From contig JAJEKV010000033.1 of assembly GCA_021234155.1 (NCBI GenBank), forward strand, positions 3,821,454-3,885,453: DNA of 64,000 bases. Reading direction: 5' to 3'. Position 1 is the first letter of the stretch; each line of letters opens with the position of its first letter. Position numbers and translations under genes: made by a program. Shown piece by piece: positions 1-9,305 of the stretch. The stretch is from Isoetes taiwanensis. Lineage: Eukaryota; Streptophyta; Lycopodiopsida; Isoetales; Isoetaceae. Under the pieces are notes generated by a model. That model searched no databases, was not told the origin of the DNA, and saw only the letters and a program-made list of their open reading frames with translations.

Positions 1-130
1 GAACATATTAAACACACTTTCGAATTTGGCATGCCGCGCGTGTCGGGGGATTACGTGGGTTGTCCGCTAGAACACATTAATGGTCTTGTCATTTGGAACA
101 CATTAATAACTATTCTAACTACAACAGTAT

Positions 131-193
131 ATCACACCATCGCGAAATCGCACGAGCTTTAAAACCCTATGAAGGGTTTAAACCCCGTGTGAT
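131..193. repeat. Hairpin MITE-like element, copy 1
   Basis: The segment opens with ATCACAC and closes with GTGTGAT, and the internal TTTAAAACCCT/AGGGTTTAAA pair extends the fold. The ends match the other ~70-bp hairpins at 1218, 2095, 4586 and 6784. It is the most diverged member, so membership is likely rather than certain. Confidence 0.4.
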
Positions 194-369
194 CTGTCTT
201 GTCATTCTCTCTACCACGGATATTGAAAATTAAAAATAGGAAACGTAATATTGGTACATTTGTCAAAAACTTTTCCCATTGAAAAATAAAACCAATTACA
301 AACATTAAAAAAAAAAAAGCGGGCCCCTCTAGGAGGAGCCCGATGCCTATGATCGCCGGGGCAAGCTCT

Positions 370-835
370 TCACGGAGGCGGTGATAATTTTTTCTGCTCC
401 TCCAACATGATTGCTGCCCATAACCCCGTTCTCATATTCGCAACCTTATCTTCCCGCTCATCGAGTTGGGCTCGGGCAACCTCTCCCGCCGATTGCGGCC
501 CTAAGCCTCTCTTGGAGGTTATATCTCTGCGTGGCAGCGCAATTGGCGGTCTAAGGCAGCCGGCCGATTGTCGGCGCACTAAAATCACCTCCACAGTAGA
601 AGCGGCCTTTTCCTCTGCCTTAACCCGGCTTAGCGGCGTCTTCATCATTCTTTTCTTTTAGAAGGCGGATCCGTTCCTCAAACCGGCCACGAATGTTCTG
701 AATTTCCTTGACCAAAACTTGAGACAAGATCTCCGGGGATGGGCCGGAGCCGGAGGCCATTGAAAGTGATGGGAGAACGAGAGTGATGGCTGAGGATGTG
801 GTAGAAACGAGAAGATGGCGGATAGGAGAAGACAA
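370..835 (-). pseudogene. Small coiled-coil protein gene, frame-broken (copy A)
   Basis: Two overlapping minus-strand reading frames (about 620-835 and 370-648) read as one protein if a single frame change near 620-648 is allowed. The first starts in its TATA-proximal part with MASGSGPSPEIL and runs into a charged, heptad-like stretch (RFEERIRLLKEKND). The second continues with charged helix-forming sequence. A TATATAAA box lies at 849-856, about 80 bp upstream of the MASGSG methionine. The layout (TATA, MASxSx start, coiled coil) resembles the copies at 1.4-1.85 and 2.3-2.75 kb, but sequence similarity to those is weak. No family was recognised. The frame break may be real or an assembly indel. 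Confidence 0.4.
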
Positions 836-848
836 AGGCCTCCGGCGT

Positions 849-856
849 TTTATATA
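849..856 (-). promoter_or_regulatory. TATA box (TATATAAA) of copy A
   Basis: A perfect TATATAAA on the minus strand sits at the usual plant distance upstream of the MASGSG reading frame. Confidence 0.5.
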
Positions 857-1217
857 GAAACTAGAATCGTTGGAATCTCACGGTTCGCGGTCTGGATAAA
901 GTTGTGTAATAATCCTCTGGCGAAATTATAGCATGCAATTAGGCAGCGGTAGCCTATGTTAGCATCATGGGATCCGTCATATCCTAGCCGTCTTGTATGC
1001 GGGCCGTACAAAACGGTGTTATTGTGGCGGCGCATGCCACGTCCTTGGCATGGCGTTGTCATCCACAAACCACGTATGTGAATAGGCGTTGTCATCCACA
1101 TGCAAATTAGCATTTACACGCAAGTTATATCACATAATCTAGCTAGATATTTGTGTTACATACACTTTTCCATTAATAAATTATGAATTTATACATACAG
1201 CGAGGTGTGCGTTGTGG

Positions 1218-1287
1218 AGATCATCTGACGCGAAATCCATTGATTGCTACCTAATTGCAAGAATGGCATTTTAGCGTCGTGTGATCT
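1218..1287. repeat. Hairpin MITE, copy 2
   Basis: This 70-bp imperfect palindrome begins AGATCATCTGACGCGAAAT and ends with the near-inverse ending in GCGTCGTGTGATCT. The two arms pair over most of their length around a small loop. The element recurs at 2095-2162 next to the neighbouring gene copy, so it was probably carried along in the 0.9-kb tandem duplication. Confidence 0.6.
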
Positions 1288-1369
1288 TTAATAAAACAAA
1301 ACAAGAGAAACGATAGAAGCAAAAATAGAGCAAATTTTTCTTTGAAACAAAAAATATATATACAATGGC

Positions 1370-1824
1370 TCACGGATCTTCATGATCCTGTAGGCTGGCC
1401 GCAAATAAAGGCTGCGTTCTCATCCTCCCGCGACTCGAAGCTTCTTCTCCATATCTTCTAAGCGCTGCGAAATGTTGTGTGCGATTAAAAGCGCCTCGAC
1501 CCTCACGGCTATTGGCCTCTCGGTACTTTGGACCTGTAATGTTGCTTGCGAGCTCAAGGTCTCCGCTCATGCGGCAACCCCTAGTGGATTCTAACCTGTC
1601 CACGCCTCCATCTTCTACGGCGGCAGGCGACTTTTAAATCGTGAACCTCCTTGAATCTCTTCATCACCACGGCAAAGGGTGATGTCCGCGAAGGCGATTC
1701 GATTAAAACTGGAGGAGGATGAAGATGCCATCGGATGAGAAGGCCCGGGAAGGCCGGGCGGAAGGGGAAGATGAGCGGAAGAAGCGCCCGGAAGAGGATG
1801 AGCGGAGGTCGAGGTCGAAGGCAA
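1370..1824 (-). pseudogene. Small coiled-coil protein gene, frame-broken (copy B)
   Basis: Reading on the minus strand, a TATAAATA box (1839-1846) is followed by a MASSSSSS start. A frameshifted version of the SPLQRVMKRFKEIHDENNR-type helix of copy C follows, then a tail ending LQDHEDP near 1375. Copy C ends similarly (QLEDHEDP), so the two are tandem paralogues about 0.9 kb apart. Copy B has lost its frame in at least two places. No known domain was recognised. A basic or charged coiled coil and a serine-rich N-terminus are all that can be stated. Confidence 0.45.
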
Positions 1825-2094
1825 GATAGAAAGTCTTCTATTTATAACAGGGATTTCGTAGTAGCTTGAGTCACACGGCGCGAAGGATGCCGTGGAGTCG
1901 GGAAAATCGACCGTTACTTCTCGTCGTGTGAGGAAAAAAGGACCGTTACTTCTTCTAACGTCTTTTCTTCGAGAGAAAGCTTCGTGTGATAATTTTTATT
2001 GATAATTTCGGTGATACAATCTATACATAAGTAATTTTACTGATACATAACTAAAGATAGAACTTCTCATTGAAGCAAAATAGAGCGGCATGGA

Positions 2095-2162
2095 GATCAC
2101 CGCGGCCTTGAAATCCATTGATTGCTACCTAATTGCAAGCAAGGCATTTCGCGTCGTGTGTA
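2095..2162. repeat. Hairpin MITE, copy 3
   Basis: The ends GATCACCGCGGC and GCGTCGTGTGTA and the shared interior (attgctacctaattgcaag) match copy 2 at 1218-1287. It lies at the corresponding place downstream of the next small gene. Confidence 0.6.
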
Positions 2163-2269
2163 TTTTAATAAAAACAGAACATACATTGGAACAACGGGAT
2201 AGATAGAAGCAAAAATAGAAAACTTTTCTTTGAAGCAAAAATAGATAGATACAGCGGCTAGGGATCTTC

Positions 2270-2755
2270 ATGATCCTCTAGCTGATTTTCATGTCTACTT
2301 GTTTGGCCCGTAAAGGGCTGCGTTCTCATCCTCATGGCTTCGGACTTCTTCTCCATATCTTCTAAGGCTGCGAAATCATGTGGCGGTTTCAAAGCTACCT
2401 GGCCTGCGGCTCGTCGCCTCTTGGTACATGGCGAATGTTTCCCGCGAGCTCAGCGTCTGCGCTCGTCGGCAACTCCCTCGTGAAGGCTAATCACAATGCG
2501 ACCGCCTCATTGTTCTCGGCGGCGAGGCGGTTGTTTTCATCATGGATCTCCTTGAATCTCTTCATCACCCTTTGCAAGGGTGATGTCCGCGAACGCTCAC
2601 GGGGGGCTGGGGGAGTGCTATCTTGGCGTGGTCGCTTGCTAGAGGAAGATGATGATGCCATCGGGGCGAAGGTGGAAAGCGGAAGCCGGGAGTAGAAGAT
2701 GGCGAGAAGGCGGAAGGCGTCGGAGGTCGGCGTGGACATCGGTCTTCTATTTATA
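2270..2755 (-). pseudogene. Small coiled-coil protein gene (copy C)
   Basis: A TATAAATA box at 2748-2755 (minus) precedes a start at about 2660. The encoded sequence starts MASSSSSSKRPRQDSTPP and passes a basic, NLS-like KRPR stretch. It then forms a helix with clear heptad spacing (RVMKRFKEIHDENNRLAAEN). A stop follows after about 56 residues. Beyond it, other frames still resemble the copy B tail (ending EDHEDP near 2272), so the ancestral protein was probably longer (roughly 130-150 residues). It may be a small nuclear coiled-coil protein, but no family was recognised. The gene may still make a short product. Confidence 0.4.
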
Positions 2756-2959
2756 ACATGAGTCACTTCGCGTCGTGTGAGGAATAAATAAATTAATTGT
2801 CTTTTCAATAATATTTCATTTCTTGAGATAGATATCACCGCGGCGAAAACCTAGATATGAGAAAAATCGGTGATGTATTTACATGATGTGAATAAATACA
2901 AATAAAATAATTTTTATTAGGAATTTGGAAGGACAATCGTACATAAATAATTTTACCGA

Positions 2960-4451
2960 TACAAGTTGGAAAACATATAACTTCCAATTTCTCAAGCTTA
3001 AATGCGTCAATTTCATGCTCTTTCAATCCCCCGCCGCCTTGATCCAACAAGGCAATGACTTCCATGTTATCGACCCGACTTCCAACCTTGGGTGAGTCAA
3101 GCCCGGCAGACTAAAAAATTTAACATATTGCTTTCGCCCGCATGGCCGGCTTGAGTGCGTCAAAATATTGTAACACAACATCCGCCCGAATTGCTATCAC
3201 CCTTTTCGGTGTTTGATGCCAATTGGGAATGGTTCCCGAACATGCATAATGCGCGGAGGTAATAGACAAACTCTGCACCCTTTGGTGAAAGTTACTGGCG
3301 AAGGCGATTATCTCCCCATTAGCGAATCTTGAGATATATCTTAACAATGTAGAGTCCTTCAATCTTTCTGTCCCCAGCGTGCATGTCGGCAAGAAAAATC
3401 ATCTACTTCCCACAAATAAGAACCCTCAAGATTATCTTCTTCACATTTATCCTCATCTACCGGGCTTATCTTTGCCCGCGATTGGTGAAGGGCACTTGCC
3501 AAACACAGTAGATCACATTGGCGACTTTGCGGAGGCAGCTTGGAATTCTTCTTCCGTTGGTAGATTAAGCCTCATCTTGAGCAAATCGAGACTCCAGCCT
3601 CTCATATGCTTCTTTAAGCTTTATAGCATTGCGGTATAATTAGATACTTCAAACATCTCTTTGTCCAAATCCTCTTCAAAATCTAGGCCTAAGTTTACCC
3701 ATTCGGCCAAGGTACTGATAAGCTCGTCTTCCCTAGCACACATTCGTAACATAGACGGGTTCCTCAGTATATCACTTAGCAATAAGTATTCTTTGCCTTC
3801 CACTAAAATTGGCGTTATGTCAGACAACTTCTTTTCATCCTCATCCCCATCCTCATCACCTTCAGAATCATCTCCCTCCTCTGGTTCACCCAAGGCCAGT
3901 GCGTCGAAGCTAAAACTCCTACATTCTTGCTCTTCTTCTTGTAGATCTATCTCCATTTCTCGTCATAGTCGACATCATCACACATAAGCGGCCCCCCCTT
4001 GGCTTAAAGATTTCATTGTTTCCGGTGTATCTTCCGGTTTGGCGAAGCGAGAATGCAATAACTAGCAAATGCAAGCGGCAAAGAAAATAAGATACCTTCT
4101 TAAGCACAAGGGGGCGCGGCCGGGGAGGAGCCGTTCGCGGCATTCTTGAAAAACATCTTCCCTGTTTTGCAAATGGGAAGCCGCCTCCTCTAGAGCTGGT
4201 TTTGGAATCCACGAGCGAGGGACATCGCAAAGGGCGTCTTGGCCCAAGACCAAAGCGGTGCGGGTGAAAGCTAAAAGCAACCTCGCGATAGCATCAAGCT
4301 CGCTTCTTGTTTGCCATGATGTCCAACTCCTTGCAATAGAACGGATAAATCGCGGTCGGCGCCAACTTCCCTCGTTGTCATGAGGGGCGGATGCATACCA
4401 TTCGAGGAACTTCACATAACAATCCATGGCCGAAACAAGCAGCGAAAACAA
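2960..4451 (-). pseudogene. Unknown protein gene, broken into several frames
   Basis: Several minus-strand stretches look protein-like and lie in order. At 4100-4451 there is a tryptophan- and arginine-rich segment (KFLEWYASAPHDNEGSWR), ending at a good donor (AAG/GTATCT). At 3621-3956 lies a very acidic segment (EEGDDSEGDEDGDEDEKK) followed by a helical part (REDELISTLAEWVNLGLDF). At 3380-3620 there is a charged helix (KLKEAYERLESRFAQDEA) in a shifted frame, then 3120-3392, and a C-terminal piece near 2960-3065. No family was recognised. Frame changes between the pieces suggest a pseudogene, though introns could account for some of them. Confidence 0.35.
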
Positions 4452-4559
4452 GAAGATGTTTAGGAGGCGGTAAAGTATTTGTCACTTTTGAACTCAAGTA
4501 GCCGTTGTCGATTATGAAAGGGGACCACGGCCGTTGTGGGGAGATTTGTCCAGTACATT

Positions 4560-4583
4560 TTAGGGTTAGGGTTAGGGTTAGGG
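4560..4583 (+). repeat. Interstitial (TTAGGG)4
   Basis: There are four perfect TTAGGG units (the vertebrate and Asparagales type, not the usual plant TTTAGGG). The short tract directly abuts the hairpin element at 4586. It is too short to be a telomere. Confidence 0.85.
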
Positions 4584-4585
4584 TT

Positions 4586-4656
4586 GGATCACCGGCCAGC
4601 GAAGACTACTATGTGCAACAAAAAGCACAATGCTTCTTGGCGGCGTCGTGTGATCC
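4586..4656. repeat. Hairpin MITE, copy 4 (best preserved)
   Basis: This 71-bp element starts GGATCACCGGCCAGCGAAG and ends GGCGGCGTCGTGTGATCC. The two halves are complementary almost throughout, with a short A-rich loop at about 4616-4622. It is the clearest member of the family. Confidence 0.65.
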
Positions 4657-4819
4657 TCCATTATAACATTAAAAAAAAAAAAAATACAAAGTCTTGAAGC
4701 TAGGCTTCTAAGAAAGAAATGGACTAAGAGATTAAGCTTATAAAGCCATTGCATTAAAAATATTATACATATGAAAAAACACAAAGGCACTTCCGCGGCC
4801 TTTTTTTTTTTTGGGTCTT

Positions 4820-5160
4820 TCTTCTTGTTGTATTCAGCCATAAAATTTTGACCATAGTACTCGGGATCCCTTATCGTAAGGCGAGCATGTCCTTGGGCAT
4901 GGCCGGTCACCAGCTTGGCATGTATTGCTGCAAGGCTGCGAGTCCTCGAACAGACCAGAGCACCAAGCGCTTCGAAGCCATTTGAAGAGCATTTAAAGCC
5001 GGTTCTTGAATTACATGGCGGTATGATGTATGCGCACCACACTCTTGCGAATCTCTCTCACGAGCACGGCAAATGGGAGGCGGGAATGACCATCTCGGTG
5101 CTCTTACGATGCTTCTTAATCTCATGAAATTTAATACCGAGGCTTAGTCTTCCCAAAACT
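4820..5160 (-). pseudogene. Histone H3 / CENH3-like histone-fold pseudogene
   Basis: Reading all three minus-strand frames in order recovers the H3 histone fold. KPRY lies near 5150, EIKKHRKSTEMVIP at about 5080-5123, PFAVLVREI at 5050-5076, and ALQMAS near 4980. AIHAKLVT follows at about 4906-4930 and MPKDMLAL at 4877-4900. Canonical H3 has EIRKYQKSTELLI, PFQRLVREI, CAIHAKRVT and MPKDIQLARR in the same order and spacing. The 'IP' after KSTE and the PFAxLVREI form are more typical of centromeric H3 variants. At least four frame changes make a functional product impossible as written. A lysine-rich extension (KKKDPKKKK) follows. A possible N-terminal tail start (MPKRKTRKE) lies near 5540. The H3 assignment is well supported, the CENH3 subtype less so. 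Confidence 0.55.
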
Positions 5161-5199
5161 CCGGCCTCTACCCTCACCCACCCCAGCATTTGGAGCACA

Positions 5200-6780
5200 T
5201 TTGCTTTCGCCCGACTCTTCGGCCGCCTCCTCACCCGACATCTGCGGTTTCCTCGGCCCGACTCTTCCGGCCGATCTCCTCACATTCACAGTCCTTCCCT
5301 TTTACGGCGTTGGGCCTCCTCCTCTGATTTGAAGGTCACGGCACCTCCACGGGAGGAGGCGGGAAGAAGAGCAAGAAGAGGCGGCTGCCCAATAATTAAT
5401 CCGGCATCATATTACGCTTTCGCCGGTCTCTCACATTTTCATCCTCTGTCTCGAGCGGAGTGCACCTCCCTACTTACTCGGAGCTGCTTCTCCCAGATGC
5501 GTCATGCGGTTTCTTTTCGGGTCTTACGTTTAGGCATGGTGGGAGGAGGAGAATCTCTATCGAGACTTGAGTCGAGATGAAGAAGGCGGACTAATGTAAT
5601 CACGGCCTTACACCACACGGATGGATCCTTGCGGTTTGCTTAGTTCTTGCCATGGCTTCTCGGCGGATGGCGCTTTATACTCTGAACAACGACAAAAATA
5701 GACAAGCGGCGGGGAGATAAATAGTAAAAAAGAAGTTAAAGTAAAATATGATGGTAGCGTTTTTAAATAATTGTACGGAACCCTAAAAATATATCGGACA
5801 AAATCACGGAACCCTAAAAAACATCGAGACAAAAACACAAATAAAAACCGAGATTCAAAGCTAGCCGATAGACAATTTCTTGTTGATCGTGCGAACTCAC
5901 TAAACTTTACATTTCCCTCTTGCACAGAACCAACCCTAATGCCATCAATAAAATAATGGAAGTCGTCGACCAATTTCCTCTGTCTCCATTAGCACTCTTA
6001 GCTCGATAATGGCCATTAAACTTTCCATGGTGGCCCTATAAATGACTTCCTCCCCTCTCCATACTCGAATATCCACCGCGTAGTGTCTATTATGGTCCTC
6101 AAAGCGGCTCCCAAAAAGTTGTGCGACCTCTCTTTTTTTTCTGTTTCCTTAGTTCTAGTTGACAATTAGCGTTATAAATATTGTTTTGGAAGAAAGTATC
6201 GAACTTAAAGGAGGACTTAACTTCACAGGGACCTCTGTTAGTTGACCGGGATGATTAGGTGGAATCGAACATCCAGTCGGAACCAAAAATAAGCCATCCA
6301 CAAAATCGGCGGGGGGGAAAGCGCGTATATGTCTTGAGACTTTTCAAACTTCTGCGCCATCACGGAATATGTTAGCAAATACCTCAAGCGGTGTGAAGAT
6401 TTTGAAACTCATCCTCACGCCTCCGTTTTGAACATTCCAGCTTGCACCTCGTCGACCATGCATTTCTTCATTGCAATTACATTGTTCTCATTAGTGCGTG
6501 GCTTACAAAGTTCACTTAAAGGGGCAATTCAACCCGGCCTCAAGCTTCGGTTTCACGACCTTTACGTTATAATCATGTCCGTAAAACCCGGATGCCTATA
6601 CCCGCGCCAGGTCCGGCATCCATACCTTGAAAAGGACAATTCCGATGTCTATGTGATACCGACAAATTACACTACTAATACTTTTCGGCGGAATGACATC
6701 CCACGGCGTCGATAAACATAAACACTGCACAATAAATTTGTTTGTAAACCGCGTGTCAGCGAAAATGAAAAGAAAAGAAA
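5200..6780. other. No clear gene
   Basis: The first 400 bases are GC-rich and may contain the N-terminal tail of the histone-like pseudogene. The rest shows only short, unsupported frames. No repeat ends or RNA genes were recognised. Confidence 0.4.
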
Positions 6781-6783
6781 GAA

Positions 6784-6849
6784 GATCACCGCGAGCGAAA
6801 CTATCTCTCATGGTTAAGTAGGCGACAGCTAGCTTGGCGTCGTGTGATC
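6784..6849. repeat. Hairpin MITE, copy 5
   Basis: It begins GATCACCGCGAGCGAAACT and ends AGCTTGGCGTCGTGTGATC. The terminal ~15 bp of each arm pair and match the other copies. Confidence 0.55.
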
Positions 6850-7837
6850 CGTTTAAAATGGTTACCATTTGCGGGCAATTTTGGGAAAATTTGTTTTTGG
6901 TGGAGATTAGCTCTTTGGCCATATCGGGAAGGGGTATATGCATGTCGTATTGTTATACTTTCCACTTTCCGGCGCTAAATTCAACTTGAACTCTTTTATC
7001 CTACCTATCCAATGTGTCCATACGTCGATCGCCTTTGTCGCTTAACTCTATGCTTTCGCCCCTCGTTGATGGCGACATACTCACCTGAACCTATTGAGAC
7101 AAAACCTCCCACTTCTTGACCTTGGGAGTTACGTAAATGGGGCAAGAACACGAAATTACAGGAGACATGGATTGCGGATGAGGAGTGAAGGCGGAGAGGA
7201 TGCACGTGAAGCGCCGGGTGGCAGTCTGAAGTTTGGCGCCAAAATTTGACAAGGGAGTTGGTGACGCTGACAGTAGGCGGTCAAAGTCACCATTATTTTG
7301 GGCGGCGAAGCGACTCCCGAAAAATACGGGCCATTAAAATGGTTGCAATAAAAGCGCAGGCATCCCCTATGAAAATACGCCATGTGGATGCCAAGTAAGC
7401 CTGCTCATCCTTCTACCTGCCAAGTAATACTGACTTTCGTAAAAAAGGCGCAAACCTGATTGGTCCTGGCAAATCTAACGTGGAAATCTTTAGCCCAAGA
7501 TGAGGGCCATTTTCAGACCCCAAATCCGCCCTAATGAATAAATCATTTGTACCTGTAATAGAGTAACATCCTTTATACATGCAATAAAGTAACATTACTT
7601 CGTTTATTAATATGTTGAATCACCATGAATATTTACAAAGTATAGTTCTTAGTTATGGTTTTTGTTGTTCTTTACCACCATACATTTTCAAAATTTTATA
7701 TAAGTGTTTTTGGTTTAACAAAATGGTCTTAATATTGCATTATTACTATGCTTGGGCCAATTAATAATGTGTGTTTTTCATTAAGAAAAATGAAGACTTG
7801 CATCTTTAGCCTATTTGGTATTAGAAACAAACAATGG

Positions 7838-7990
7838 TGTTTTGGACGAATAGATTTTTTTAACGTCCACGGAGACCAATAGGTCATGGGACCCATACAA
7901 TGGGCTAGTACAATCATTACTACTAGGATTAGAAAACCCCTGCCTCGAAAGGTTTTCAAGGGAAAAACCTTTGCACCTCTTAATAACGAT
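7838..7990 (-). mobile_element. Retroposon 3' segment, copy 1
   Basis: On the minus strand this reads GGTTTTTCCCTTGAAAACC, then GGGTCCCAT, then CCGTGGACGTTAAAAAAA followed by an ATTC-like tail. The same order occurs at 14361-14492, 33159-33297 and 35281-35407, and the last part also at 8121. The 3' end is fixed (GTGGACGWTAAAAA) and the tail is a simple repeat, as in SINEs and LINEs. No protein is encoded. Confidence 0.55.
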
Positions 7991-8120
7991 CGTGCATGGT
8001 CTGTGCATTGGGGTGGGGAGAGACTATGCATGAACCCATGGGAATGAGATTAAAAACAATAAATAGCCTGGCATAGTTAATCGAGAACCAATAATATGCG
8101 ACAAGCAAACTGCTATAAGT

Positions 8121-8228
8121 TCTCCGTGGACGATAAAAATCCTATTCTATTCTATTCTATTCTATTCTATTCTATTCTATTCTATTCTATTCTATTCTAT
8201 TCTATTCTATTCTATTCTATTCTATTCT
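8121..8228 (+). repeat. Retroposon 3' end with long (TATTC)n tail
   Basis: TCTCCGTGGACGATAAAAAT is followed without a gap by about 17 TATTC units. This is the 3' terminus of the retroposon family with an expanded simple-repeat tail. Confidence 0.7.
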
Positions 8229-8427
8229 CAATTAAATAATTTCTCCAACAAATTCTTAAGGTTTCTATTATCTAAATGGCCTTGATTTATCTAATAACTT
8301 TATAAAGATTTACGTTAAATAGAAATAATGATAATGTGTCTGCAAATTTTCATATTAAAACTTCAATCTTTGGGTTCGTCAAATCTCATTAATCTATTTG
8401 CTCCACGATGGTTTTCAACATGGGCAA

Positions 8428-8970
8428 AAAAAAAAAAGGCCAGATTCAACTCACAAGTTAGTCCTATCTGTCCAATGTGTGATTGTACGGAGGAATCTAT
8501 TGAGCATTGCTTTATAGAATGCAAAGACATCCAATCTGCTTGGGGCCGAGTGAAAGAAGTTTTTGAATTATCTTGCCCAGTTGTAAACGTTGTGCTGGGA
8601 ATTTACCCTAGAGGATGGTCTGCATTAAAAAGAGATGCTGCGCATTTGTGTAAGGGATGGCTGCTCTGGATTATTTGGAAGAGACGCAGGTCTTTTGTCT
8701 TCTCACAGAATTACTCGCATTCCTCCAGGATTCTGATATCTCTTAAATCTAAGCTGAGTAAACAGGTTCAAGCTGCGACAGATCAAAGAGTGGCTCGACA
8801 ACTATGGGATTCTTTCTTTAGTCAGTTGTGATGAGTGGCATGTTTAATCTTGCTATGTGATTAACTCTGCACAGTCGTCAAGACGATGTGGAGGTTTTGA
8901 TATCACATAGAATTAAGTTGTATACATAAACCCATTATGAATGAAATCATCTTTCAATAAAAAAAAAACA
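8428..8970 (+). mobile_element. 5'-truncated L1-type LINE, 3' end
   Basis: An open frame from about 8437 to 8831 encodes the C-terminus of LINE ORF2. It carries the zinc-binding motif CPMC...ESIEHCFIEC, then WGRVKEVF and LLWIIWKRRRSFVF, as in the plant 'zf-RVT' domain. It stops at TGA (8829-8831). A short 3'UTR follows, with AATAAA-like signals and an A-rich tail around 8958-8969. The endonuclease and reverse transcriptase are absent, so this is a dead-on-arrival copy. No target duplication could be fixed. Confidence 0.75.
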
Positions 8971-9305
8971 AAGGCCAAAGTCAAAATGTCTATACGCATT
9001 TGTAACGCAATGGTGGTTGTTCCATACAATATAGTGATTTAACACACCAAGGTTTGAAGCATGGTATTCCCATTTGGACCATCCAGATAGGATGAGAACT
9101 TTAAACTTCCTAATTGAATTGAATTGAATCACTTTCAGTCATCCACAAAGATCAAATTGGTAAAGGGGACTTAATACAAGAAAAGCACAGCAAAACTATT
9201 GCTAACAAGATATAAAAACTCTAGCTTGATAGTAACAAGCATCTTGAGCAATATGTACAAGGGGTATGACATAAATGTCTTGGGCGGGCATAAATGGGCC
9301 CGTGG

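Noticed and set aside
4560-4583. Chromosome end
   Set aside because: Only four repeat units with ordinary sequence on both sides.
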